In this document: positions 35,215 through 43,165 of the stretch, in pieces | How the letters are laid out: the number at the start of each line of letters is the position of its first letter | How positions within the stretch are numbered: position 1 is the stretch's first letter | Assembly: GCF_000744285.1 (NCBI RefSeq) | Contig: NZ_JQLQ01000002.1 | Location: 1,364,001-1,428,000, forward strand | Reading direction: 5' to 3' | Length of the DNA: 64,000 nucleotides | Origin: Carnobacterium pleistocenium FTR1 | GTDB taxonomy: Bacteria; Bacillota; Bacilli; Lactobacillales; Carnobacteriaceae | Program-made: the position numbers and the translations under genes | The notes under the pieces: model-generated | Told to the model about the DNA's origin: nothing | The model's database searches: none | Seen by the model: only the letters and a program-made list of their open reading frames with translations

Positions 35215-35421
35215 TCATTTACCCTCCGATTCTATAAATTTATCTATCTGTATATTCAACATAATTTTTTCTTGAACGTCTAAAGTCTTATAAACTAAGT
35301 TGTATGAAACAGTTAACCCACCAGCGTTCTTAATCCAAAACGTTGCAAACGATTGATAGTTTTGCATGATTACGAATTTACCTTTTTCTATTGTTGCTAT
35401 CTGATACGTTGGTTGTTCCAT
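35215..35421 (-). CDS. Small phage protein, 68 aa
   Basis: Reads MEQPTYQIATIEKGKFVIMQ; beta-rich with aromatic residues. It overlaps the upstream gene by 44 bases in a different frame; GGGGGAGAAAT before the ATG supports its start. Confidence 0.6.
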   Translation of the reverse strand: MEQPTYQIATIEKGKFVIMQNYQSFATFWIKNAGGLTVSYNLVYKTLDVQEKIMLNIQIDKFIESEGK

Positions 35422-35587
35422 ATTTCTCCCCCTTATCCATTACCGTTATCCCTAAATGTTCTAACTCCTCAATGACTTCTTTTTTCTGTTCTGGACCTAC
35501 TACGTCAGCAAGTCTTAATTGCGTCATGATAAGCTTAACGATCGTTGTTTCGTAATCCTCAGTTAGTTTTACTTTTACTGTCGTCAT
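35378..35587 (-). CDS. Small phage protein, 69 aa
   Basis: MTTVKVKLTEDYETTIVKLI start, then helix KKEVIEELEHLGI and a polar tail that lies over the start of the next gene. Overlaps genes on both sides (44 and 29 bases). Function unknown. Confidence 0.55.
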   Translation of the reverse strand: MTTVKVKLTEDYETTIVKLIMTQLRLADVVGPEQKKEVIEELEHLGITVMDKGEKYGTTNVSDSNNRKR

Positions 35588-35792
35588 ACTTACCTCCTAT
35601 CAATCCAGTAGGTCTTGGATGAATCAATTTGCGTTCCGCCTGGTCCAATACCAGCATTGCAATATCAATATTTTTACAGTGGAATCGTCTAGCCATATTG
35701 TTCACGCTATCGCCTTGCTTCCACATTTTTCTAAACTCTTTCATTTCATCGTTTTCCCAGATGAATTTACGATCCTCAAGAATAATTGTCAT
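35559..35792 (-). CDS. Small HTH-like phage protein, 77 aa
   Basis: MKEFRKMWKQGDSVNNMARRFHCKNIDIAMLVLDQAERKL looks like a helix-turn-helix of the resolvase/homeodomain type that reads small targets. Overlaps its neighbours slightly. Role unknown. Confidence 0.6.
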   Translation of the reverse strand: MTIILEDRKFIWENDEMKEFRKMWKQGDSVNNMARRFHCKNIDIAMLVLDQAERKLIHPRPTGLIGGKYDDSKSKTN

Positions 35793-35977
35793 GCTTTACC
35801 CTCCAATATCCATTCATACCCAAGCGCTTCAAATTTAGCTTTCATCATCGCTTTTGACTTTTCCCAGCTATCTTCTTTACTGACACAATACTCACATTTC
35901 GTAATGTTCATTAGGCCGAAACTTGTTGTTTCGTATCTAACTCCGTCGACACAATCTGGATGGTTGCATTTACTCAT
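35789..35977 (-). CDS. Small zinc-binding phage protein, 62 aa
   Basis: ATG at 35977 behind GGAGG. CNHPDCVDG and CEYC supply a four-cysteine/histidine zinc site; the C-terminal helix is basic and acidic by turns. Overlaps the YopX gene by eight bases. Confidence 0.65.
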   Translation of the reverse strand: MSKCNHPDCVDGVRYETTSFGLMNITKCEYCVSKEDSWEKSKAMMKAKFEALGYEWILEGKA

Positions 35978-36380
35978 GTTTTTTCGCCTCCAATAGTTCT
36001 GGATTTTCGTAGATGTTGCCGACGACTTCAATTTCATCATCGGTATCGGATATGTCTGCTAAAAGTAATCCATCTAAACAAAAGGAACTATTTCTGTAGT
36101 TAACGTATTCAATATAATTACGTTCAACGTAGACACCATCTATATAAATTTCTGTTGTGAAACAAACAATATCTCCCTCGTAAATTTCAACATCATTTGC
36201 ATCTTTTAATCCTGTATATTGCAGCAACTCTAAATCTTCCAATTCGAACCAAACTTCTTCACTCATAGGTTGGTCATATATTTTAAAAATCCTTTCGCCT
36301 TCAAAAAAACTAATGTGTCTTATCTCAGCAAATTGTTTTATATCCTTTAACCACGCTCTAAATTTAATCTCTCTACTCAT
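35970..36380 (-). CDS. YopX family phage protein
   Basis: 136 residues. REIKFRAWLKDIKQF at the start, LQYTGLKDANDVEIYEGDIV in the centre and VVGNIYENPELL at the end are the YopX signature. Widespread in prophages of Gram-positives; function unknown. Confidence 0.9.
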   Translation of the reverse strand: MSREIKFRAWLKDIKQFAEIRHISFFEGERIFKIYDQPMSEEVWFELEDLELLQYTGLKDANDVEIYEGDIVCFTTEIYIDGVYVERNYIEYVNYRNSSFCLDGLLLADISDTDDEIEVVGNIYENPELLEAKKHE

Positions 36381-37224
36381 TTAAACAGCCTCCAATTCGT
36401 TTATCTGTTGTATTCGTAAACTTGATTAACTCAATTTTGCTTCTTAATCTGGATATGATTTTCTTGTCGTACAAACCCTCTAATTCTTCCCAAGAAGCGT
36501 TGGTAGTGATGATAGTTGATTTACCTTGTCTCATATCTCCAATTTCATAAAGTACCCGATGAACAAAGTCTGTTGCTTTTTTATCCGTACCAATACTGCC
36601 CGATTCACTTCCGATATCATCTAACACTAGAAAATCAACTTCGCCCATCAGTTCTATGAAGTAGTCCTCTGTGTAAATAGATTCTTTGTTGCCATAACTA
36701 GATTTTATTTTGCGCAACATTGCTGCGACACTGATATACAAACATTTTTTATCCTTAGCTCCGTACTCATTGATATTTTTGATTGTTGCCATTGATAAAT
36801 GACTTTTACCGACTCCGGGATCACCCATTAACCATGTGTTAAATACTTCGCCAGATAGATATCGTTTGACTAAAATATTGATATACCGTTTATTTTTAAC
36901 TACTTCTTCTTCTTCAGCGACGTAATTTTTAAATCCTGCATCCCATAATGGTTTATCAGATACTAGGCTTTTATCTTTCAAATATGCGTGTCTAAGCCTA
37001 TTTTCTAATCGTTCGAATAAATCCTCGTTCTTCTTCTCAATAGCCTCATTTTTGCGTTCCGTTTCACAACGAGGACACAATACTGTTCCATTACTTAATT
37101 TCATAAGCTGATATTTCTCATGGCCCTCAACTTCGCAATGTTCAGAAAGGAAAGTCGTCTTCGTTCGCTGCATCATCTGTTCCAAAATCGGTTGCATGTC
37201 TTTCAATCGGATCAATCCTTTCAC
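36373..37224 (-). CDS. DnaC/DnaI-like helicase-loader ATPase
   Basis: 283 residues in the longest frame. An N-terminal zinc site (CEVEGH...CPRCETE) precedes an AAA+ domain with Walker A GDPGVGKSH, Walker B DFLVLDDIGSE, sensor ITTNASWEEL and arginine-finger region ISRLRSK. It loads the replicative helicase for phage replication. The start is uncertain: ATG 37197 or 37176/37173 would shorten the long overlap with the upstream gene. It pairs with the replisome organiser, the usual arrangement. Confidence 0.9.
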   Translation of the reverse strand: MKGLIRLKDMQPILEQMMQRTKTTFLSEHCEVEGHEKYQLMKLSNGTVLCPRCETERKNEAIEKKNEDLFERLENRLRHAYLKDKSLVSDKPLWDAGFKNYVAEEEEVVKNKRYINILVKRYLSGEVFNTWLMGDPGVGKSHLSMATIKNINEYGAKDKKCLYISVAAMLRKIKSSYGNKESIYTEDYFIELMGEVDFLVLDDIGSESGSIGTDKKATDFVHRVLYEIGDMRQGKSTIITTNASWEELEGLYDKKIISRLRSKIELIKFTNTTDKRIGGCLNE

Positions 37225-38029
37225 TTAGTTGCTTCAAGTCATAACGATCGGCTGCAGGTTCTTTTTTGGCTTTAGATTCTTGGTTTAAGTACCCCTCAAA
37301 TTTATCTGCTCCAAATAATGTTTGAGGTCGTAGATATTCACTCATTTTTTTATCGTTCAACCAATCGGCTGTTTTGTTATCGATAACCTTTTTGAAGTCT
37401 TCAATCGTGAATCCTTCTTTAAATCTAGCTTTAATTACTTTTTGAGTAGATGAAGTATTTTTTCGAAATTGCTTGTCGGCTTTTTGATTCAAATAATCAA
37501 TGACATCTTTATAAGGAGCGCGGTCGGGTTGCCCGAAAATATCTTTTTCTATCTCTTTCTCTAACTCTTTCTCTAGTTCTAACTCTATCTCTAACTCTGG
37601 TGTACTAACGTCCGACATTTGTCCGGACATTTGTCCGTTTATCTTTAAAGATTCCGTTTTAATTCTTTCTCTATACTCTTTCTTTCGTTCGGCTTCTGTA
37701 CTCGATTTTCCAATAAACTGTTGAATGTCAGAAATGAAGATTGTTCCGTTATCAAAGGTTTCTATTAACCCTAATTCCCTAAAAATCTTAATAGATTTCT
37801 CAACATCTCCTACGCTATGTCTTGTAACACTTGAGAGCATATTTGAGTTGTATGGGATGCGTTCATTCAACATTACTTTTCCATCGTGCTTCAAACTTTT
37901 TAGATACATTTTCAACAAGATATTTGAATACTTATAGCCATCCGGCATACTTTCTAAAACAATCATTTCCTCTGTTTCAAAGAAGTTTTCTTTTAATTTG
38001 ATATAGTAATATTTCTTGTTGTCAGCCAA
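37142..38029 (-). CDS. Phage replisome organiser (DnaD-like)
   Basis: 295 residues from TTG 38029 (GGAGG nine bases upstream). The N-terminal domain (KKYYYIKLKENFFETEEM...LKMYLKSLKHDGKVML) is the phage replisome-organiser winged helix that binds the origin. A hinge of Glu/Leu repeats (ELEIELELEKELEKEIEK) leads to a DnaD-like C-terminal domain with FKKVIDNKTADWLNDKK. The coding region carries a tandem 12-base repeat that may be part of the origin. Confidence 0.88.
   Translation of the reverse strand: MADNKKYYYIKLKENFFETEEMIVLESMPDGYKYSNILLKMYLKSLKHDGKVMLNERIPYNSNMLSSVTRHSVGDVEKSIKIFRELGLIETFDNGTIFISDIQQFIGKSSTEAERKKEYRERIKTESLKINGQMSGQMSDVSTPELEIELELEKELEKEIEKDIFGQPDRAPYKDVIDYLNQKADKQFRKNTSSTQKVIKARFKEGFTIEDFKKVIDNKTADWLNDKKMSEYLRPQTLFGADKFEGYLNQESKAKKEPAADRYDLKQLSERIDPIERHATDFGTDDAANEDDFPF
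37614..37637. repeat. Tandem 12-bp repeat inside the replication gene (candidate origin iterons)
   Basis: GACATTTGTCCG occurs twice head to tail, and the junction makes the palindrome TGTCCGGACA. It encodes GQMS-GQMS in the linker of the replisome organiser. Phage origins often lie within such genes; only two copies are seen. Confidence 0.45.
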
Positions 38030-38720
38030 TTTCGATTGCCTCCAGTTCTTCAACTTTCTTTTTGCTCATTAATCCTAACTTGATTAGATCCTCATAATTT
38101 AAAGTAATCGGTTTGAAATGGTACTTAGTCATATAGGTGTCAATTCCAATCGCATGCTGCTCTTGGTGATGCTTCCAGCAACCACACATGAAGTGATGTT
38201 TCGAGTGGTCAATTTTTTTTCTGTCCCGACCACTACCCACTGTCTCCACATGCATGATTTCTGAATTCGGTTTGCCACATACCCAGCAAAGCCTTTTAAG
38301 TGTCAAAGCGTATAACATCTTGCTTGTGTTAATCGTCAAGTAAAATTGCTGCTTACGGAATGGAATACCATTTGTGATACATAAGTCGATAACATACTCT
38401 AATAGCTCACTAGCAACTGTTTTCTTCATCTGGTTACGTTTCAAGCTTGGATATTCTTCTAAGCTGATTAACTTCATAAACTCAACTCGCAAAAAGGAAT
38501 CGATCACGTCTTTCGTATAGCCTGTATACTCTTCGATATCTCCAACCAAGGCCCAATAATGTTTGCGCTGCAAGTTTGTTATCGTATCTTTCTCGTAGAA
38601 ATCAACGACCAACTCACCTTGCTCACTTTTCCGAACAATTTCGTTCATATCGAAACCGTCCGGGATGTCGATTATCATCTTGTTACCAGAATAAGATTCT
38701 AGCTTTCCAACAAATTCCAT
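38022..38720 (-). CDS. Putative HNH nuclease (HNHc_6 type), recombination/replication module
   Basis: 232 residues. The C-terminal part has a zinc/HNH-like pattern: CWVCGKPNSEIMHVETVG, then DHSKHHFMCGCWKHHQEQHAIG. The N-terminal half resembles the proteins that stand beside ERF/DUF1351 genes in phages. It may cut recombination or packaging intermediates. ATG behind AGGAAGTGATCAA. Confidence 0.82.
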   Translation of the reverse strand: MEFVGKLESYSGNKMIIDIPDGFDMNEIVRKSEQGELVVDFYEKDTITNLQRKHYWALVGDIEEYTGYTKDVIDSFLRVEFMKLISLEEYPSLKRNQMKKTVASELLEYVIDLCITNGIPFRKQQFYLTINTSKMLYALTLKRLCWVCGKPNSEIMHVETVGSGRDRKKIDHSKHHFMCGCWKHHQEQHAIGIDTYMTKYHFKPITLNYEDLIKLGLMSKKKVEELEAIEIG

Positions 38721-38731
38721 TTGATCACTTC

Positions 38732-39652
38732 CTAAACTGATTTAACCTGTATTCCGTTTTCTACCATGAAGCTATTTAATGCGCTTAACTGTTCGATTGT
38801 TCCAGTGACTTCTAAATAATACGTTTGTACTTCTGGTTCTTCTAAATCAGTGAAATCTGGTTCATAAGGTGTTTCTGGTATAGTTTCTACACTTTCTACG
38901 CTCAACTCAACGTAGCTATCTTGTTTGATACGTGCTAACTCTTCTTCGCGCTGTTTACGGTCAATTTCAGTTTGCTCACGCTCTTTTGCATCCGCTAGTG
39001 ACTTATCAATCATCTTCATTACTTCTGGTGCTGTATTGCCATTTTTTAATACGGTCAACCAACCTTGTGGCTCAACTTTGACGGCCTTGCAGTAGTTGGT
39101 AATGATGTCCACATTTGCGTTTATTTGTTGTTCCTCTTTTAGAAGCAATTGAATTTGTTCCTCAACTTCTTCTGCAACTTTTTTCATTGAAGGCCCTTTG
39201 TTTAACCATTTTGGATTATATAAAAATGATTCTTTAACGTACTCAGACTGTTCTTCTAATTGATTGTTTACCTGCGTTTCAATTTCTTTTTGCTTAGATA
39301 GCCTTTCTTGTTCTTCTAAGTTTTTGATACCCTCGTCAATTGGAGTAATCACTTCTTGGATTGTTTCAGTTAACTTCTTGATCCGTTTCTCGAACAACGC
39401 TAAAGGCTTGTTGTATTCCTTTTTCACTTCTTTGCGTTTATCATCTAATGATTTAGCTACGCCACGCATTTCAGCACGTACATTTTTAGCATCCTTTACA
39501 CCGTCTTCGTTGAAGACAAGGCCCTTGTATTTAGCTGCATAGTCCTCAATCGTATTTGTCAGTTCATCTTCATTGTTGATCACGATTGTTGAAGGCGTGA
39601 AGTCAACTCCGAAAAATTCAACTTCGCCTGTTTCCATTACTTCATTTGTCAT
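38732..39652 (-). CDS. DUF1351 family recombination-module protein
   Basis: 306 residues, predominantly coiled coil: VFNEDGVKDAKNVRAEMRGVAKSLDDKRKEVKKEYNKP (read in pieces) is the family hallmark. It overlaps the ERF gene by one base, a pairing found in many phages, suggesting a role in single-strand annealing recombination. Mechanism unknown. Confidence 0.87.
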   Translation of the reverse strand: MTNEVMETGEVEFFGVDFTPSTIVINNEDELTNTIEDYAAKYKGLVFNEDGVKDAKNVRAEMRGVAKSLDDKRKEVKKEYNKPLALFEKRIKKLTETIQEVITPIDEGIKNLEEQERLSKQKEIETQVNNQLEEQSEYVKESFLYNPKWLNKGPSMKKVAEEVEEQIQLLLKEEQQINANVDIITNYCKAVKVEPQGWLTVLKNGNTAPEVMKMIDKSLADAKEREQTEIDRKQREEELARIKQDSYVELSVESVETIPETPYEPDFTDLEEPEVQTYYLEVTGTIEQLSALNSFMVENGIQVKSV

Positions 39653-40419
39653 TATCTATTCCCCCAATTGATTTCTTCTGCTGGTTGGTTAGTCATACCA
39701 TCTAAAATGGCGCCTTGCTTTGTTTCTGGCTTGTTATTAGACTTAGTCTCAAGAACTTTTAAGTAACCCATTGAAGAAGGTAAATTACTTGAATTGAAGT
39801 CTTTAAAATCTTTGTTCATTTGTTCGTTTGATTTATCTAATACGAATTTTTTACAAGCTTCATAAGTAGTTCCGGTTTTATTTGCAACTTCATGAATGCG
39901 ATCTTCAAGTTCTTTTTTATTTTTGAAGAAATCATTATCAGTATTCGTTGGTTTAGGATTACTTTTTGGTGCCTCTTTACCTTTTTTATCATCTGGTAAA
40001 CTTTGAGAATTAGCGTCGTCATCATCTTCACTAGCAATTCCTAATATTGCTGATAAGCTGTAACGCCTGCCATAAGTGATTGCTGAGCCAATTGTTTGAG
40101 AGTTGAATTTTCCGAAGTTTTCAGCCGGTAAAATTAACTCGTCACTTATCATGAATTGTCCGGAACTATGAAGGATCATCGTGTAAACTTTGACTGTCTT
40201 TGTTTCAATGTCAGAACTTGTAAATTGCATTTGTGATAGTCCGTTGCTGCTTAACGCTGGTGTTACTACTTTGATAATGGCATCTAGATCAGCATATTTA
40301 AGACTTTTACCTTCACGCTTAAATGCCGGGTTATCTGAACTCTTTTTAGGACTTTCTACTACGTTTTGAAACTTTGCTAGAGCTGCTGCTATTTCACCAA
40401 TGTTCTCACTCGTTTTCAT
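39652..40419 (-). CDS. erf: ERF-family single-strand annealing recombinase
   Basis: 255 residues. AFKREGKSLKYADLDAIIKVVTPALSSNGLS and SQTIGSAITYGRRYSLSAILGIASEDDDDA are the ERF signatures. After residue 145 a polar linker leads to a helical C-terminal domain. Anneals complementary single strands during phage recombination together with SSB. ATG behind AGGAGGAATTAAAC. Confidence 0.94.
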   Translation of the reverse strand: MKTSENIGEIAAALAKFQNVVESPKKSSDNPAFKREGKSLKYADLDAIIKVVTPALSSNGLSQMQFTSSDIETKTVKVYTMILHSSGQFMISDELILPAENFGKFNSQTIGSAITYGRRYSLSAILGIASEDDDDANSQSLPDDKKGKEAPKSNPKPTNTDNDFFKNKKELEDRIHEVANKTGTTYEACKKFVLDKSNEQMNKDFKDFNSSNLPSSMGYLKVLETKSNNKPETKQGAILDGMTNQPAEEINWGNR

Positions 40420-40615
40420 GTTTAATTCCTCCTAATTGTTCTTTCAGAAACTCAATCCAATCTTCTTTTTTTAAATCAACTGTTGTAAAATCACTTTCGA
40501 AATCTGCAGTCGATAGTTGAACACGTTCTTCGCCGTTGTTGATGTATTCCTCAACTTTTAGATAAGCACCATACTTATCTTTAATCTTGTCCGTTTTTAT
40601 CTCTACTATTGCCAT
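40406..40615 (-). CDS. Small phage protein, 69 aa
   Basis: MAIVEIKTDKIKDKYGAYLK start, two short beta strands, acidic helix. Overlaps the ERF start; AGGAGG upstream. Probably an accessory of the recombination module; unknown. Confidence 0.65.
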   Translation of the reverse strand: MAIVEIKTDKIKDKYGAYLKVEEYINNGEERVQLSTADFESDFTTVDLKKEDWIEFLKEQLGGIKHENE

Positions 40616-40634
40616 ATACTTTCCTCCTAAATAT

Positions 40635-40701
40635 TGATATAATAGGGTTAACTTAATTTCTTAACCGACTGATTGGATTGCTGTCCTCTCAGTCTTTTTT
40701 T
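40635..40701 (+). ncRNA. Plus-strand promoter and hairpin unit 2 (putative small RNA)
   Basis: TGATATAATAGGGTTAAC (40635-40652) matches unit 1 at 17 of 18 bases. It is followed by GGTTAA/TTAACC pairing and a hairpin GACTGA (40667-40672) / TCAGTC (40689-40694) ending in seven T. The predicted transcript is about 50 bases and antisense to the early operon. Confidence 0.5.
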
Positions 40702-40997
40702 GCGCCTAATTCTTCTAACAATTTGATAAGCGTTTTTTTGAATTCTTTCATTTCATCAGAAGCCCAACCTGATTTGAATTCATCATAATAGATGCTAAAA
40801 GCGTTACTTTCTTCTTGGAAATTAATTTTGCTTGAGCGTATTTCAAGTTTTAACTGGTTTACATGTGGACTGTCATAAATAAAGACACAACCTGTTTCGG
40901 TTTGATTAATGCGATGTGCTAAAAAAATTAGTTCCTCCAACTCGTTTAATTCGTATTTATTGTTATTAGATAGTTTTTTCTTTAGTCTCTTTTTCAT
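40689..40997 (-). CDS. Phage protein of unknown function, 102 aa
   Basis: Very basic start (MKKRLKKKLSNNNKYELNEL), then mixed alpha/beta with AFSIYYDEFKSGWASDEMKEFKK. AGGAGGAC precedes the ATG. The stop codon lies in the hairpin of the plus-strand unit. No known family. Confidence 0.68.
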   Translation of the reverse strand: MKKRLKKKLSNNNKYELNELEELIFLAHRINQTETGCVFIYDSPHVNQLKLEIRSSKINFQEESNAFSIYYDEFKSGWASDEMKEFKKTLIKLLEELGAKKD

Positions 40998-41022
40998 TTT
41001 TAGTCCTCCTCTAATTAATTGG

Positions 41023-41163
41023 TTATAATCCTATCGTGAATAACGGTTCGCCAGTTTTGTCATCGCATATTTCAATTCCACCGATAAAACGAGCTTGTTG
41101 CTCCCAATAACCCGGTCTTTCGTAATAAGCACTTTCTGAAATTTGTTCTGCTGCTCTACTCAT
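41023..41163 (-). CDS. Small phage protein, 46 aa
   Basis: ATG 41163 with AAGGAGGAG upstream, reading MSRAAEQISESAYYERPGYW and ending GEPLFTIGL. Clear ribosome binding site and tight packing with neighbours support it; unknown function. Confidence 0.68.
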   Translation of the reverse strand: MSRAAEQISESAYYERPGYWEQQARFIGGIEICDDKTGEPLFTIGL

Positions 41164-41176
41164 TATTTTCTCCTCC

Positions 41177-41305
41177 TTATCCAATGGTTCCCATTTCAAT
41201 TCCGCCTGCTATGCCTGCTAGCAATACAACAATTCCAACAATCAACATCACTGCAATAACCGTTTTTGCTTTGTCTTTAAATTCATCAGTAATGATTAGT
41301 TTCAT
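41177..41305 (-). CDS. Small membrane protein, 42 aa
   Basis: ATG 41305 behind GAGGTGAGAG, reading MKLIITDEFKDKAKTVIAVM, then one strong membrane segment (LIVGIVVLLAGIAGGI). It starts inside the end of the excisionase-like gene. Unknown function; could be a superinfection or lysis modulator by size alone. Confidence 0.65.
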   Translation of the reverse strand: MKLIITDEFKDKAKTVIAVMLIVGIVVLLAGIAGGIEMGTIG

Positions 41306-41513
41306 ATCTCTCACCTCTTTTATATTCATATCCAGACAACCATTTTTCTAACGCTGCTTTACTAAAACGCCATTCTGTGCCTATTTTGCGTCCTGGAATC
41401 ACTCCAATTCGTGCATATTTGTAAAGGCTTGGCTTGCTTATTTGAAGGAACTCGCAAGCTTCTTCTGTGTTTAATGCTTGTTTCGGTTTAGCCATGATAA
41501 TTTTTGTCGTCAT
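41286..41513 (-). CDS. Excisionase-like MerR-type HTH protein
   Basis: 75 residues. TEEACEFLQISKPSLYKYARIGVIPGRKIGTEWRFSKAALEKWL is a HTH_17/excisionase fold. It could assist prophage excision or regulate early genes. ATG 41513 behind GGGGTGATTGC. Confidence 0.8.
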   Translation of the reverse strand: MTTKIIMAKPKQALNTEEACEFLQISKPSLYKYARIGVIPGRKIGTEWRFSKAALEKWLSGYEYKRGERYETNHY

Positions 41514-41517
41514 GCAA

Positions 41518-42039
41518 TCACCCCTTTAGGTATTTTTGAACGATCCAATAAGGCGTTCTATCTTTTATCGCTTGCATGAATGAAACGTTTGTTTTGCTCA
41601 AAATAGATATAACAAGCTTCATTTCGATTAACATTTCATCTAGAAATTCATTTACATAAGTCCTAAGCTCCGCTTTATCTTGAGCAGTTAAACACTTGTC
41701 TTGCTTGCAAAGAATCATGAGAGCTTCATTTTTTCGCATTTGGCGTTCGTTTGATTCCTTAACAGAAAGCATTTCTAACACGTGTGGCGTTTCGTAATAC
41801 GTTTCTGATTCCATAATCGGCAACGTGCCATAAGTTTTATTTGCCATTTGGTGTGTGAAAGTTGAATCATCTAAAATGGCTGCCATATCTGCTATTGCTC
41901 CAATTGGACTTGGTTCACTGTTGAAATATCCGCTAACTGTTGAGTGACCTTTATTAGCTTTTTTTGATAGATTTAGTTGAGTGATGTTCTGTCTCTTTGC
42001 TGCCATTCTTAATTCTGCGTTTACATGTAGTGCTTCCAT
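41518..42039 (-). CDS. XRE-type HTH regulator
   Basis: 173 residues. An N-terminal HTH (NITQLNLSKKANKGHSTVSGYFNSEPSPIG) resembles the cro/C1 fold; the C-terminal 90 residues are helical and unassigned. It follows the antirepressor gene. Probably part of the lysis-lysogeny control. Confidence 0.75.
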   Translation of the reverse strand: MEALHVNAELRMAAKRQNITQLNLSKKANKGHSTVSGYFNSEPSPIGAIADMAAILDDSTFTHQMANKTYGTLPIMESETYYETPHVLEMLSVKESNERQMRKNEALMILCKQDKCLTAQDKAELRTYVNEFLDEMLIEMKLVISILSKTNVSFMQAIKDRTPYWIVQKYLKG

Positions 42040-42041
42040 TT

Positions 42042-42800
42042 TTATCCCTCTATTCCGATTTTATTTTTTGCAGTTATAAACTTGTTAATAAAATACAATT
42101 GGCCTTTGCCAGTTACTTTTGGCGTTCTAGATATTGAGATTCGACCACTATTGTGATTGATTGCCGTTTCTTTTATTTGAAACAACTCTAGCTCCATTGA
42201 TTTTTGAGTAGGCATATTGTAATCCGTGCCTTTTCGTTTGATTAGGTAACCAGTTTCTCTTAACCAGGCGAACAATCTTGTTCCACCAATCTCAATTCCA
42301 TTTTGTTTTAATAGTTTTGCTAGGTCATTAATAAGGATTGACGTATCAGATGCTGCTACACTATCTGCGAATATTGCTTTTGGTTTTAGTTGTGAATTTT
42401 CTAGTTCCAACTGTTGGACTTGCTTACGTTCTTGAATCCACTTCTCAGCTCGTTTGACAGGATCTTCAATCATGTATGAATCTTTAGCTTGTTCGATTAG
42501 TTGAGTTTCCATTTGATTGAAGGCTTGAATATATTTCATTTTGAAATCTAAAGCTTTCTTCCCGTTGTATCCCATCGCTAGTAGAACGAACCCATCACGA
42601 TTCATAAAATAAATTTTTCTTGGCCTACCATAAGAATCTGGTTCGGAATCTTCTACAAACATCTCGGAAAAACTTCCGACATCTTCTTTTAATCTATTTA
42701 TCGACTTAATTACGTCGTAATGTTCCTTTTCAAAATCAACAGCTATTTGTAAAGAAGTTGTTAGCGCTTGTCTATTTTTCATGATTACTAAATTTGACAT
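42042..42800 (-). CDS. Rha-ANT phage antirepressor
   Basis: 252 residues with two domains: N-terminal Rha (about 1-100: KSINRLKEDVGSF, FMNRDGFVLLAMGYNGKKALDFKMKYIQAFN) and C-terminal ANT/KilAC (about 140-250: LAKLLKQNGIEIGGTRLFAWLRETGYLIKRKGTDYNMPTQ). Such proteins inactivate the repressor or regulate early genes. First large gene after the cro cluster. Confidence 0.9.
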   Translation of the reverse strand: MSNLVIMKNRQALTTSLQIAVDFEKEHYDVIKSINRLKEDVGSFSEMFVEDSEPDSYGRPRKIYFMNRDGFVLLAMGYNGKKALDFKMKYIQAFNQMETQLIEQAKDSYMIEDPVKRAEKWIQERKQVQQLELENSQLKPKAIFADSVAASDTSILINDLAKLLKQNGIEIGGTRLFAWLRETGYLIKRKGTDYNMPTQKSMELELFQIKETAINHNSGRISISRTPKVTGKGQLYFINKFITAKNKIGIEG

Positions 42801-42864
42801 GTTATTTTTCCTTCTTTCTATTTTTATATTTGAATGGGATAATCTCCTTTAAGGAGGTGATAAT

Positions 42865-43029
42865 ATGGATCTAAAAAATTTAGCTAAAGATAAAGCTGAG
42901 AACGTTTTGAATACTAAAGGTATTGAGATTACTTGCCCTAGTTGCAAAAATAAATTTATCGGTAAGAGTATGCTCGTTGAATGCCCGAACTGCCACAAAA
43001 CGTTTGACGTAGAGTTTAAAGTTAATTAA
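42865..43029 (+). CDS. Zinc-ribbon protein, 54 aa, on the opposite strand within the early region
   Basis: ATG 42865 with an optimal AAGGAGGTGATAAT. Two CxxC pairs (CPSC at 24-27, CPNC at 40-43) make a zinc ribbon; the N terminus is a short helix (MDLKNLAKDKAENVLNTKGI). It is the only plus-strand gene among the minus-strand early genes; its stop overlaps the end of the converging 47-aa gene. Function unknown; a transcription or repressor-modulating factor is possible. Confidence 0.75.
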   Translation: MDLKNLAKDKAENVLNTKGIEITCPSCKNKFIGKSMLVECPNCHKTFDVEFKVN

Positions 43030-43165
43030 TTTTTTTCATAATTTCGATTGAAGCCAATTCGCCCGCCAGCGTTTTGGCTTCTTTTAATAGTTCAACAAAT
43101 TTCCTTGTTTTTTCTAACGCTTCATCAGTAATCAATACGTCTACTACTATTTTTCCATCTGACAT
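43022..43165 (-). CDS. Small phage protein, 47 aa
   Basis: ATG 43165 behind AAGGAAAACAAC, reading MSDGKIVVDVLITDEALEKT. Helical C terminus. Converges with the zinc-ribbon gene, overlapping it by eight bases. Unknown function. Confidence 0.62.
   Translation of the reverse strand: MSDGKIVVDVLITDEALEKTRKFVELLKEAKTLAGELASIEIMKKIN

Noticed and set aside
37540-37600. Repeated CTCTAACTC-like units as a CRISPR or satellite
   Set aside because: They encode the Glu/Leu hinge of the replisome organiser; no spacers and irregular period.
39837-40037. 66-codon frame within the ERF gene
   Set aside because: Out-of-frame shadow of the ERF linker, Lys/Ile-rich, no ribosome binding site.
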